DNA of 64,000 nt, taken from the NCBI RefSeq assembly GCF_027172205.1, contig NC_070604.1, positions 105,173,851 through 105,237,850 of the forward strand, given 5' to 3'. This DNA is from Podarcis raffonei. Its lineage: Eukaryota > Chordata > Lepidosauria > Squamata > Lacertidae. Positions 33,227 through 43,830 of this stretch are shown piece by piece. Within the stretch, counting starts at the first letter, position 1. Every line of letters begins with the position of its first letter. The position numbers and the translations under genes are program-made. The notes below the pieces were generated by a model that searched no databases, was not told where the DNA came from, and saw only the letters and a program-made list of their open reading frames with translations.

Positions 33227-34701
33227 CTACAGGAAAAGGGGGGGGGGAGATAGATTGGTTTTAGCAGACAAGCACATTTGGAAATCAGAACGGTCCCACT
33301 CTGTATTCTGCCCTTGAGGGTTGCACTTGGGTTTCCTAGAAATTAGCTAATAAAGGCTAGAAAAAAGTTGAGTTGGCCTGGCAGGTCTTAGACTCAGAAA
33401 GGTACAAAACAAGATTTTCAATTTGACTGTCTCTCAAAGCAGTGCTGCAGCTCCTCCACTCACCCACCCCTCAAACCAGGTCACATTTTAAAACTATTGG
33501 CAAGTTTTGTAATCTACAGGTTTTTAAAAATTTGGTATAGCGTGGAATCTTTGAGAGAGCTGATCCCCAAGGGATAAGTCTTCGGATTAAACTGCCACTA
33601 TATATATATATGCAAAATGTTATAGACATTTCCAACCCATATATATTAAAAGATAAGCTTGCTCACAGACACTGTTCACCAGCCTATCAGATTTTCTGTT
33701 CCAGGAAATTAGCGCTCACCTCTTTGTGAACATGTGAGATGGCAGTGGCAAGTTCAAGCCCATCAAGCAGATTGTTGCCATCGTAGTCGTGCATTTTGAA
33801 GTAATGAAGCTGCAGCTCTTGTGGCGACATCTCAGATTCTGGTTTGTCAATGACGCCTTCTAAATGTTCCATGATGTGGCTGCAGATAAGAATATGACGA
33901 ATCTTAGTGCGCACCGATACAACCACACACCCACTGAATGCAATGAACATGCAGATGTGTGCATGTAGGTAATGCAACATGCATTTAAAAGCCAGACTTC
34001 GATTGAAATGTGGATACTATCTTCAGAGAGATGGGACCACAGCAGAGAGGAAAGAGAGAACTAATCTTCTCCCCCACACAGTCCCATCTGAGCTTCCCCT
34101 GAGACTATTCCGCTGAGACTATTAACTGTATATAACAAAAAAAGCATGTTAGTTGCAGTCATGCCAGGTGGACTGCATGAAACAGAGTTTCTGAGAGATT
34201 TCACAGGCAATATAGCCATCGGCCATGCTTGCAGAGGCTGATGGGAGTTGTAGTTCAGCCACGTTTGGAGGGACAAAGGCTTCCCGAACTTACCTAAACA
34301 GAACCCAATGGGAACTGAGTGTGCTCAGTAACCACAGCATGCTGACTGACTGGTGTGTTTGTGTGTGCGGGGGATGAGACAGAAAGTCAGGTGGGAGGGG
34401 AAATGGAATAAGAAAAAGGCTGGCTGGCTGCCACTCTGCACTGGAACATTTTGTTGAATTCAATTCTGCTATTATATCAAATGACTCTTACCATATCAGA
34501 CCCTCATCTCCCCCACTTATTTATATTGAGTGTGACTGCAGAGAATACATACTCCTTATCTTGTACCATTTTCTTATCAAGATGCACGTTTGCCTGATGA
34601 CTTCCATCTGCGTGGTCGTCAGCAAAAGAGGACATAGAAGACGCAAGGACTAGGCAACAGAGGAAATATAGCGTAGAAATCCTTGGTTGTGTAACAGCCA
34701 T
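33095..34701 (-). CDS. MCFD2: MCFD2, ER-Golgi cargo receptor subunit (three coding exons)
   Basis: Coding exons on the minus strand are 34,553-34,701, 33,720-33,879 and 33,095-33,226, which together give 146 codons plus a stop, the same length as human MCFD2. MCFD2 is a soluble luminal EF-hand protein that binds LMAN1 (ERGIC-53), and the pair exports coagulation factors V and VIII from the ER to the Golgi. Residues 1-27 form a signal peptide (hydrophobic core [11 protein letters not shown], likely cleavage after SSFA). Residues 28-50 are a variable linker. EF-hand 1 has the loop [12 protein letters not shown] at 81-92 with ligands D81, D83, N85, D89 and E92. EF-hand 2 has [12 protein letters not shown] at 129-140 with D129, N131, D133, D137 and E140. 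D129 and I136, sites of human combined factor V/VIII deficiency mutations, are intact. All introns are GT-AG; the donor after exon 2 is GTATGT and makes residue 50 an Asp. The start codon context is GACCATGG. No breaks seen. Confidence 0.97.
33720..33879 (-). CDS. MCFD2: MCFD2 coding exon 2
   Basis: Acceptor CTGCAG, donor GTGAGC. Encodes residues 51-103 ([10 protein letters not shown] to SHVHKE) plus the last base of codon 50. It holds the first EF-hand. Confidence 0.97.
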
Positions 34702-34705
34702 GGTC
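34553..34705 (-). CDS. MCFD2: MCFD2 coding exon 1 with start codon
   Basis: A polypyrimidine-rich acceptor ending GCTAG at 34,706-34,710 is followed by GACC and the ATG at 34,699-34,701. Encodes the signal peptide and linker. The donor is GTATGT at 34,547-34,552. Confidence 0.93.
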
Positions 34706-36832
34706 CTAGCAAAAAAAAAAAAAAAAAGACAGTGACCATTTAGTTGGAAAGGCAGCTAATAAATGTTATGATTAATTAAATACATATAAGAATAAAACAA
34801 CAACTACAATTGTGGGTAACAATCAGGCACTTATACCTTTTAGAGTCTCTGTTTCCTTATTCCTCCTACCACCTGCATTTTGGGTTTCCACAACCAAAAC
34901 TGAGTTGCCATGGAAAGCCACAATGAAAATATGTTCTAGGTATTGACGAAAGTTCACAGATGCACAGTAATAAGGCCACCTGCCTAGCTATGCCTTCTTA
35001 CTTCAAAAGACTGGCTGTGTCATGCTTACATATTGTTAAACCTCATTTTCAGTAGAGAGTCCAGCATCTGTTAACCAGGAACTTGTTTGGTATTCAACCT
35101 TTAGCTGAACACCTGGCACAGTTCAAAGTAGACTTTCACACAGGTGGAATAGGCAGTCTGGGATGTAAATGAAGGAATCAAGGAGCACAGCTGTCTGCCA
35201 GGAAACCTTTACACTTATTGAGATAACATCAAGCTTATTGCAAATTCTGCATATTCACTCAAATGCCAAAGTCTAATTACCTAATTTATTGTGACACTAT
35301 GTGTAACGTGTCACATGTAAGGTTCTACGTACTTCCTCTTTTCCCATTTTAAACTACAGTATTTCCTACTGTAAGCCACTTTGTGCAGAGACCTTTTGAA
35401 TAGCTAAGAACTGTCAATTGCACTTAATGCAATTCAGCACACAATGCATGGCAGTCAATTACTGGGACAAGAGTGTGAATATTAAGAGTTTAACAACAAT
35501 GTGCATTGCACCCACAGGACTTAGAATCAGGCTGGATTAAAAAACTAATGGCAGAGGTGGCATTTCCTCCTCCCCTCCAACTTTATCTATTCACTATGGG
35601 TACAACAGCTGTTACTTGCTACATGTGCCCACTAAATAAGTCTATCTCCCAACCATACATTTTAATGTAGTCATGCCTGAACCCTTTAAAAAAATAAAAA
35701 TCCAGTTGTTTAGTGGATCTGGAATTTCTAACCATTTTAATACCATAGGGGAGGAAATGCGGTGTGATAGTAACTAAGTATCTCCTAGCATATGGTGGGT
35801 GCTAAATACAAACCAAATAGAAGTACTACTAGTAGTTTCTATTTGTTTGAACCCAGATTTGGGATTTTGCAAGGCACTATCAACAAACCTTTAGACTTTG
35901 AAGTACAAAGACAAACCTCTAGAAATCGTTGACCCCTTGGCCTTTCCACTATGAGCCCCCTGTTAACTCATTCCCCCCTTCCCTTCATCAAGCATAAAGC
36001 AGTACATACACAACTTAAGCCATCTCCCAGCTCTCCAGTTCTGCTTGGTAAGCAAACCTGGCACTAATTCCAGCAACAGCTGGAACAATACAACTGTAAT
36101 GTGAAGAAATGAAAAGGAAAGCACATATCCTCTCCCCTCTTCCCAGTAGTTTTTTTTAAAAACTTGTACTCCGCCAATTAAATTTTGGCTAAAAGTCTGG
36201 GCATTATTTGATCAGGGATGAGGTTTATAACTGGAAACAGCTCTCTCACTGGAGTTTTTTTTCCCCCTGTGAGCGGTTTACTCCTATTTATTAACCTGTA
36301 AGATTAACATTATTTCCTATTCTGCTTTTCTGGGCTGGGGAAAGAAGAGATATTGAAGACAGCCTGCAACGCAGAAAAGCGACAGCACATTTTCTCCCTC
36401 TCTCTTTCTTTTTAGAGTTTTAAAAAGATTTTTAATGTTATGGTAATTGGGGCATTCTTTTTTTTTGTGCGCGGGGGGGGGATGGGAATAGGTTTCTTAA
36501 CCGCCCCCCTTCTATGGCAAAACAAATGCCCATTGGTTTCAACAGGTCTACTCTGAGCAGGGCCGACACCTGAGGCAACCTTTTAAATATATATGTATAT
36601 TGGTGGTTGATCTGTCTGCTTTCCTTTCTGAATAAAAGCTGCCCGCCCCGCTTTCCAACGCTGTTCAAGGCAGGGAATGCTGCCCCATAGAACTCAACAG
36701 GGCTTGGTCCTGCAGCCACTTACGCGGGAGTAAGCCCAACTGAACTCTATGGCTTCTTCTAGGTAAGAGTGCCCTGTTAATGCCTCAGGTGGCGAAAGCC
36801 CAGGACAATGGGGACTGACCCCACCGCCTCAC
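34706..36832 (-). other. MCFD2: MCFD2 5' intron
   Basis: An intron between the inferred non-coding exon and the ATG exon. It contains no recognisable LINE, SINE, hAT or LTR insertion, in contrast to the intergenic flanks. Confidence 0.6.
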
Positions 36833-36990
36833 CTGCTCCCAGCGCCGCCAGCTCCTCCTAAAGCGACACCGGACGAAGTTTGGACCTACCCGGCCACCAT
36901 CGCCTCCTCTCGCGGCCACCCCTGAACTCTCCGCGCTTGCGTCCTGCCACCGCCCAACTCTCCGGCTATTGGCTTCGGCCGCCTCGGCGT
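36833..36990 (-). other. MCFD2: MCFD2 non-coding first exon (inferred)
   Basis: A strong donor GGAGCAG/GTGAGG lies at 36,827-36,839 on the minus strand at the edge of a CpG-rich block, phase-independent because the exon is untranslated. The start site is not visible directly; a CCAAT box on the minus strand lies at about 36,966-36,974. The right boundary is approximate. Confidence 0.5.
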
Positions 36991-37440
36991 TTTACGTCCA
37001 ACGCCCAGGTGCGGCGGCCAGATGCCACGCCCCTTTCCCTCCCCCTCCCGGCTCCATGGCCACGCCCCCTCCCTCCGATCTCATGACGTGGCTTTGCTCC
37101 TTTCCAACGTTGCCTCAAAGGGCGGGTCTTTAAAAAAAGAAAGAAAGAGAAGTAAGGAAACCCCACCCCCCGCTTTCCTCTGGTACGCCCGGTACTCTTT
37201 CAGTCATTGCCTGCAGAGGGTCTCAGGTACCCAATCGCCGCAAAGAACTCGTTTACGCCCTCCCTCTGCCTATGCTAACATGAGCGGGTGCTCCTTCCAA
37301 CTTTCCTCTGGTACGCCCGGTGCTCTTTCAATCGTCGCCGGCGTGGACTCGGATAGCCAATCGCTGCAAAGACTACGCGAAGACCCGCCTATTTTGTCCC
37401 TATGTTGCCTCATTTGACTAACCTCGGCACGCGTTCCTCT
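36950..37440. promoter_or_regulatory. MCFD2 CpG-island promoter with UPR-type element
   Basis: GC-rich sequence upstream of the inferred MCFD2 first exon. It contains GC boxes (CCACGCCCC at 37,024 and 37,061), TGACGTGG at 37,084-37,091 (core of the ATF6/XBP1 response element) and two CCAATCGC boxes (37,229-37,236 and 37,355-37,362). The two CCAAT boxes lie in two copies of a tandem duplication with an offset of about 127 bp (37,174 and 37,301). There is no TATA box. A role in ER-stress induction is inference from motif plus gene function. Confidence 0.6.
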
Positions 37441-37449
37441 CTCCTAGGC

Positions 37450-38674
37450 TGAGGTTCCAGCGCCTTTAGCACGACTAGCGAGCCCTCGGAGCTCTCGCTG
37501 GTTGTGTGAATGAGGCTGGGGTTCCCAAAACGAAAACATTGGCAGGATTCTTGTAATAACCTGCAGTTTTATAACAGTATATATTTAAAGCAGATGAATA
37601 AATGAGCAAATAAAGTTAATTTGAATATGCAGAAGATATTAAACATTAATTTAAGGAACCACAGAAAGAGGGGGAAGGAAGTCAAGTTTTGAAATGTTAA
37701 AATGATTGTAAAATTAGTGAAATATATAAATAAAATTTAAAAAGAACCAGAATCCTGCGGCTTTTGAGTAATTTCGCTCACCCCTTTTCCCCTGTCATGG
37801 TTAGGATGGACAATTTTTGTGGTTTGCCTCAGGTGCCCTAATGATGTGATGATGTGTGGGAGTGGGGTTGTTGGGTTTTTTATTATGCATTTTTCTGTTG
37901 TGATGTTTGGATGAAGGGTGGTATACAAATTTAGCAACAACTTCATCATCTTCGGTTAGCCCTGGGGCTTTGTGCCCCTTAGTCTTTCTAGACCCTATAG
38001 GAAAACATGATGCAGCCTGAAATTTCTGTGGGTTTAATCAGAAGTAGATGTTCTTAGGTCCCACCCTCATCTTTTGATTAAATTCTTTTAACTGTTTTCA
38101 GTACAGTATTGTATTTATACATTTCTGTAACCTGTCCCAGGGACCACGTAGTGAAGGGTGGGTGAGAAATCTAATTAATAATACTAATACTAGATAACAA
38201 ACGATATCGTGAAGTGATTAAATTGCCAGTGAGTTGGGAGGTGTAGGGTCAAATCCACCCTTAGCAATAAAACTCGGCACATGAATTTGGGCCAATCAGT
38301 AGCTTGGGCCTTTTCTACACCATAAAGATAAAATAGGGAATGAAGAACTGTTACTGTGCTTTGATGCTGCCTGCTCTCTCATTAGGCAGAGACAGTCACC
38401 CGAAGCAGCTGTGGTTGGGTACCCTGAAAGGGCAGGGAAATGTTAGTTATATCACCGATTGTGGTTGCATTTTTACTGTAAGGAAAGTGAGGAGATGCTT
38501 GTGGGACTTTCTGCATGAAGTGGCAAAATAATTTAGCTGGCCTGGGGTACTATGTGCCTTGACTTGTAGTGGTGGAATCACCTGTTGCCCTGCCTCTTGA
38601 GCTTCTCAGAATAAATGTTACAAATAAATCAATCCCATAGCTTTCCCCCTCCATGAGAGGTCCATAGGGCAGTA
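37450..38674. other. Intergenic spacer
   Basis: AT-rich, no gene recognised. CTTCATCCAAACATC and similar text at 37,830-37,930 may be an old L2-clade scrap. Confidence 0.35.
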
Positions 38675-38955
38675 ATACAGTAACGGGCCTTTTCTGTGGT
38701 GGCTCCGTTTGTGGAATGCTCTTCCTGAGGACGCTTGCCCGGCACCTTCATTACATATCTTTAGGTGCCAGGCGAAACTGTTTCTCTATATTCCTTTGGC
38801 TCTGATTCAAGAATCCATGGTCTTTTAAACTGTGTGTATGTGGTTATTGTTTTGTTTATTATGGTATTTATTTTTGTGTTTTTATACAATATACCGCCCT
38901 GCTATCCTCGGGTGAAGGGCGGTATATAAATTCAATAAATACATAAATAATAAAC
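38675..38955 (+). mobile_element. L2-clade LINE 3' end
   Basis: GTGGTGGCTCCGTTTGTGGA, AATGCTCTTCCTGAGGACGC (a 'LWNALP'-like C-terminus), GGGCGGTATATAAATTCAAT and an AATAAATA tail. Confidence 0.7.
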
Positions 38956-39444
38956 AAGACTTCCTTTCCTCCCCCCTGTAAATTCTTCTTCTTTTAAATA
39001 ATTTTTATTAGTTTCCTCCCAAGAACTTCAATCAAATGTGAGCTCCCCATGAAGGCAGTGAAACTTCCTTCTGAACATTACGTCCTAGAATCCAGACTCT
39101 GGATACTAAGCAGTGGCTATATAGGTGTGGCTCCAATTACCTGACATTAATTCTGATGTGTTTCATAATAGCTCTTCTTACTCTGCCTTCAGCCCACACA
39201 TATCACACAGAACTGAGATGAATGCAATTTGCCTTGTACGTGGCAAATGTAGTGAGGGATGCAGGCCACCTTAAGTGATAATAATAAAATCATCATTTAT
39301 ACCCTGCCCAAGTCCTATTCTAATTAGACTTTCTGCCTCACCACTCCACAGGCCAACCTGCCATCAACTGCCTTGTGAGAAGGCTCTTGATGGGTATTAA
39401 ATATGTTGCTGCTGTTTATTGTGTATTTAAAATATGTAATTTAA

Positions 39445-40620
39445 TGTAACTTAAAAATTATTAAAGGTTTCTTCGTTTACACAAATATGTGCATTGTATT
39501 TTTTTGCGTTTTCTACAGATCAGTTTCATTTGTTGTGAGACATTAGCGTTGCATGCAGTATAAGGTTGGGAAGAAAAGGGGAGGGGTGGGGGTGGGGTGG
39601 CAATGCTTCTGTTTTTCTACTTAGTGTATGTGTGAGGTTTTATGTCAGTGCCACTTGTGTGGGTTCTCTTTCTGTTCGCTTGTTATACCTCCATGGTGGT
39701 GAGAGAGGTTGGCAATAGCCTAGGGCAGGGGTCACCAACCTAAGGCCCGGAGGCCTGATCCGGCCCAATCGCCTTCTCAATCTGGCCCGCGGACGGTCCG
39801 AGAATCAGCGTGTTTTTACATCATAGCTGTCAACTTTTCCCTTTTCTTGCGAGGAATCCTATTTGGAATAAGGGAATTTCCCTTAAAAAAAGGGAACAGT
39901 CGACAGCTATGTTTTACATGAGTAGAATATGTCCTTTTATTTAAAGTGCATCTCTGGGTTATTTGTGGGGCCTACTTGGTGTTTTTACATGAGTAGAATG
40001 TGTCCTTTTATTTAAAATGCATCTCTGGGTTATTTGTGGGGCATAGGAATTTGTTCATTCCGCCCCCATATAGTCTGCCCCCCCACAAGGTCTGAGGGAC
40101 GGTGGACCGGCCCACGGCTGAAAAAGGTTGCTGACCCCTGGCCTAGGGTTTGGTTGGTTGTCTTTGGGTGGCTGTAATGAGATTTGTTTTTGTATGTGAG
40201 TGGTGTGTGTGTGTGTATTTCTGAATCAGGTTAGCCAGACCGATTCATATACTTTTGGCAGATTCTTGTCGTTGTCTTGTTGGGCTGTGCTTGTGATAAA
40301 GGGGAACCATACCGGGGTGAAGGCGACTTCTTCTGTGTGTCCCTGTGTCAGTTTCAGTTTATTGTTTAGCTTTCCCAGTAAAGCTGTTTCCCATACCATT
40401 TGATACCATTGGTCCATATTTACTCATGACAGGTCTCTCCATTGCCTGGCCATGATGCTTCTGGCTGCTGAGAGTAGGTGGGTTATGAGCTCTTTACAAT
40501 GTGAGTGGGCATTATTATCTTGGAAGATGTTCAGTAGGGCCAGTTCTGGGGTGATTTCTAACACTTGCTTAGTTATTTTGCATATTTCTTGTATGACTGA
40601 TGTCCAGAAGAGTTGGGTTT
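39445..40620 (-). mobile_element. L1 LINE 3' part (second L1 family), split by hAT
   Basis: The minus strand encodes, in pieces, an ORF2 C-terminus such as WTSVIQEICKITKQVLEITP, ALLNIFQDNNAHSHCKELIT and WYQMVWETALLGKLNNKLKL, then a 3' UTR reaching about 39,445. The hAT element at 39,726-40,140 interrupts the UTR. A short piece of the same 3' UTR recurs at 61,425-61,560. 5'-truncated. Confidence 0.8.
39726..40140. mobile_element. Non-autonomous hAT element with 8-bp TSD, inside L1
   Basis: CAGGGGTCACCAACC at the left and GGTTGCTGACCCCTG at the right; GCCTAGGG duplicated exactly at 39,718-39,725 and 40,141-40,148. An internal tandem duplication of the TTTTTACATGAGTAGAAT... block occurs at about 39,910-40,040, and a further short insert with GGGAATTTCCCTTAAAA lies at 39,825-39,912. 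Confidence 0.92.
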
Positions 40621-41071
40621 GGAGACATTAATTTAATGATACTTATCAACTGCCTTGATAGGACTTGTATCCTGACAGACAGCATGTAAGTAATCGACAG
40701 AGGGCTGGAGATGTTGCTAGCATTGTATCATTAGAAGAAAGAATTAGGACAGATCAGTTTCACTACTCACAGTCTGCAACAGTGAATTATCTTTCGCGGG
40801 TTTGTCTTCCCGGGAGAAACTCAAATGCCGTATTAAGAAGCCTACAAAACTGAAATTCTGAATAAATTTTGAATTGTCCAAATGCATCTTATTTTGTAGA
40901 AACACACTCAATTTGCAAACTGCATTCTGGAGTTGATATTTGTACCTTGATTCTTTAAAAAAACCCACATTTGAAATTTGATTTCTCTTAGCAGTGACTG
41001 GTGCAAAAGAACCGTGCAGATAAGTAAACGTTAATAGCAAAGTATCTATGGATCAAGGGTGGTATACAAAT

Positions 41072-41077
<6 letters not shown>

Positions 41078-41121
<44 letters not shown>
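41078..41121 (+). repeat. (TAA)n microsatellite
   Basis: About fifteen units, preceded by AGGGTGGTATACAAATTTAA, so this is probably the tail of an L2-clade LINE 3' end. Confidence 0.9.
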
Positions 41122-41339
41122 TTTAAAAATTGTGGAATGTGATGTCTTCACAAAGCAAACAGCAGCAGCAAAGGAGGGGTTTCCCTCAAAGGAAAGGATT
41201 AAATTACTGTACCCCTGCAGCATCCTGGTCATTATAATCCCCACCACTCAAGCTGATATTTGTATTTTTTAAAAATCTGTACATTAAATGCAAAGTTCTA
41301 GTCTAACTCATCCTATGGTTGGGCCCTCCTTTTTTGTGC

Positions 41340-41450
41340 TTCAGTCCTGCTTGTGGGGTTTCCCACAGGCATCTAGTTGGCCACTGCAAGAACAGGAGGC
41401 TGGACTAAATGGGCCAATGGCGTGAGCCAACAAGGTCTTCTTATGCTCAA
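41340..41450 (+). repeat. CR1/L3-like LINE 3' terminus
   Basis: TTCAGTCCTGCTTGTGGGG, CATCTAGTTGGCCACTGC, AACAGGAGGCTGGACTAAAT and TCTTCTTATGCTC. Matches the 3' end of the element at 9,640-10,581. Confidence 0.6.
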
Positions 41451-41759
41451 ACTGTCTAAATGCTGAATAACATAGTTTTGCAGTTTTTAGAATATCCTGG
41501 ATGTTCCTTATTTTGATTCCCCTTTGGTTTTGATGTGGATTTTTCACAGATGAGCTCAGAAGCATTCCTTTGATCCTCTTTTGCAGTCTTTGTGCCTGGT
41601 ACAAATGTGGTTAGTGCATTGGAAAATTTCTCAATTCAAAGTTTTCCACCACATCGCTGTCTCTGTTCCTGACAGAGTAAAAACGAGCAGTTGGAGAGCT
41701 GTGCAGACTTCTGAAACATGCACGGATAATGGCAATAGTGAGCAGTCTTTTCTATTTAT

Positions 41760-42105
41760 ACTAATTAATAATTATAATTAATAATTTATACCCCACCCAT
41801 CTGGTTGGGTTTCCTCAGCCACTCTGGGCGGCTCACAACAGAATATTAAAAACACGATAAGACATCAAACGTTAAAAACATCAAACATTAAAAACTTCCC
41901 TAAACAGGGCTGTCTTCAAAAAGTCAGATGTTTCTTTCCTTGACATCTGATAGGAGGGCATTCCACAGGGAGGGTGCCACTACTGAGAAGGCCTTCTGCC
42001 TGGTTCCCTGTAACTTCACTTCTCGTAGGGAGGGAACCACCAGAAGGCCCTTGGAGCTGGACCTCAGTGTCCGGGCAGAACGATGGGGGTGGAGACATTC
42101 CTTTT
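41760..42105 (-). mobile_element. L2-clade LINE 3' end
   Basis: A TAATTA-rich tail, then TTTATACCCCACCCATCTGG, CTAAACAGGGCTGTCTTCAA, GAGGGCATTCCACAGGGAGG (reverse of the 'LWNALPS' region) and GGACCTCAGTGTCCGGGCAG. Confidence 0.78.
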
Positions 42106-42763
42106 ATTATGTCTTCACATTATCTATATAACACAAACACTGGAAGTCCCAAAACGGGACAAAATGAAGGAGAAGAAACAGAGAGCTGTCCAGTTCACAG
42201 CAAAAAACAAAATAAAAATCTAAAGAGAAAATTCAAATCCTTGCTGCAAAAGTAAAGGAGGAGACAACACACTTCCTGGGACAGGGAAGTTTCTCATGCT
42301 GGGTGACACAACAAAAAAGGCCCTGCCCAAAAGGCAACAGCAAATGCAAAAGCATAAAAGAGAGTAATATTGTCATGGGGCTTGTGTGGCAGAGGACAAA
42401 CTGAAACCCGAAGGGGTGTGTGGCACATCAGGTGGAGTAATCAGTCAAGAAACAGGAAGTGAGAGTCCCTTGCAGCTTTTCTTGGGGACAAAGGAAGAAC
42501 CAGACTGTTCTGTACTTTAAGGGTTCAGCCTGATGGATGTGGAGTGGAGCAAACAGCAAAAACTCTTCCCAAGCAGAAAACAGTCTGCGCGCCTAACTTT
42601 TGGCCCTTTACTCTCTTTGCACAGAAGGAGGTTAAAATCCAAGCCTGAAATTTCAGGTCTAGCCTGGAACCCCCAGAACCTGGGAGGAAGTGGGGAGAGG
42701 AGAAAAGAAAACGCCCATTGCCCATTTAAGCAGAAGCCCCTAACAGCCTCTTTTTGGGGGGAC
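42106..42763. other. Spacer, unrecognised
   Basis: Purine-rich sequence without gene or repeat features that I can name. It could be part of an unknown repeat, because it is bounded by two recognisable elements. Confidence 0.35.
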
Positions 42764-43095
42764 CGGCCAGTGCAGTGTAATGGTTAAGAGTGTTGGGACT
42801 ATGACCTGGGAGTCCAGGGTTCAAATCCCTGCTTGGCCACCAAGCTCACTGAGTGAACTTGGGCCAGTCAGTACCTCTCAGTCTAACCTACCTCACAGGG
42901 TAGATAATGAGGAGGGGTTCCTCAGTCGGTAGAGCACGAGCCTCTTAATCACAGGGTCGTGGGTTCGAGTCCCACATGTTGGACTAGACTAGATTATCCT
43001 CGTGGTCCCTTCCAATTCTACAATTCTATGTGTTGAGTTCCTTGGAGAAAAGGGTGAGCTATGAACGCAATTAAATAAAACAAAACAATAGGTGG
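42764..43095 (+). repeat. tRNA-derived SINE (second family), interrupted
   Basis: CCAGTGCAGTGTAATGGTTA, GACCTGGGAGTCCAGGGTTC, AACTTGGGCCAGTCAGTACC and CTCAGTCTAACCTACCTCAC, resuming after the nested SINE with GAGTTCCTTGGAGAAAAGGG and an AATAAAA tail. Confidence 0.75.
42913..43029 (+). repeat. tRNA-Lys-headed SINE with CR1-like tail (nested)
   Basis: CTCAGTCGGTAGAGCACGAG and CTCTTAATCACAGGGTCGTG then GGTTCGAGTCCCAC keep the tRNA-Lys A box, CTT anticodon loop and B box. The block then goes straight into TTGGACTAGACTAGATTATC and CCAATTCTACAATTCTATG, a CR1-type 3' end. This identifies a SINE, not a tRNA gene. It splits the SINE around it. Confidence 0.75.
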
Positions 43096-43149
43096 AAAAC
43101 ATTGCGCGCTTCACAAGCCCTTAAAGACCCTTCTTGTTCCATTTCTGCC

Positions 43150-43830
43150 CCCCATTTTAACCCATTCCCTTCTGCGGCGCAACTTTACCAGCCTGTCACT
43201 CTTTGCGCGGGGCGCTTCCTCTTAGCTGCCACACATCTGGATGATCGGGGCGTTTAGGTGGTAGTTTTTGTGGGGGGTTTTTTTGGAAGGGGCACCACAT
43301 CTGTCCGGCGCCGCAGCGCGGCTGGAGCCTGCCTTTCCACCAGGCGCCCGGGAGCGCGCGATCCTGCCCCTGCTGGGCGAGGGGAGGGGAACCCGGCTGT
43401 TCCCCAGGCGCACGCCCGGCTGCCCGGGACTTCCCTGTTGTACACGAGTCACCCACCCACGCTAAGATGGCTGCGAAAGGCTCGCATTTCCACCTGAAAA
43501 TGGAAGAGGCGGTGGAGAGGTGCCGCGCCGATTGCCAGTGGGACACGCAGCTGGCCGTGGTGGAGCAGATGAGGACGCGGGCGGCCAGTCCCCGGCACAA
43601 GTGGGCCAAGGGGGGAGCAGCCGGCGCAGGAGCCCAACCGTCCGGTAAGTCGCCGCCGGGGATCCCGCAGCCAGCAGCTTCTCTTCCCCAGGAAATGGAA
43701 GCAGCAGCAGCCGCGGCGCCCGCCCTCCTGTCTTCCCTTAGCAAGGAGTCGTGCTTTGGTCTCCCGGAGCAAAACCTTCCCCGACGGGAGAGTTGCACAA
43801 TCTGTGCCCCGCTGCGTTAAGTTAGTTGCG
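43150..43830 (+). promoter_or_regulatory. TTC7A CpG-island promoter and exon 1 region
   Basis: GC- and CpG-rich sequence around the TTC7A start codon. No TATA box seen. AAGATGGCTGC at 43,464-43,474, overlapping the start codon, resembles a YY1 site (AAnATGGCGGC), a common arrangement in TATA-less promoters. The transcription start is not visible. Confidence 0.55.
43467..43644 (+). CDS. TTC7A: TTC7A exon 1 (coding part)
   Basis: ATG in a good context (CTAAGATGG, A at -3 and G at +4), donor GTAAGT at 43,645. Encodes residues 1-59 plus the first base of codon 60. The GC-rich linker with [15 protein letters not shown] has no counterpart that I recognise in mammals. Confidence 0.93.

Noticed and set aside
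37024-37417. Open frames at the MCFD2 CpG island
   Set aside because: GC-rich promoter sequence lacks stops by composition; no homology to a known protein is apparent.
42913-42979. tRNA-Lys-like sequence with CTT anticodon loop
   Set aside because: The 5' end is incomplete and the sequence continues without a break into a CR1-type tail, so it is a SINE head, not a functional tRNA gene.
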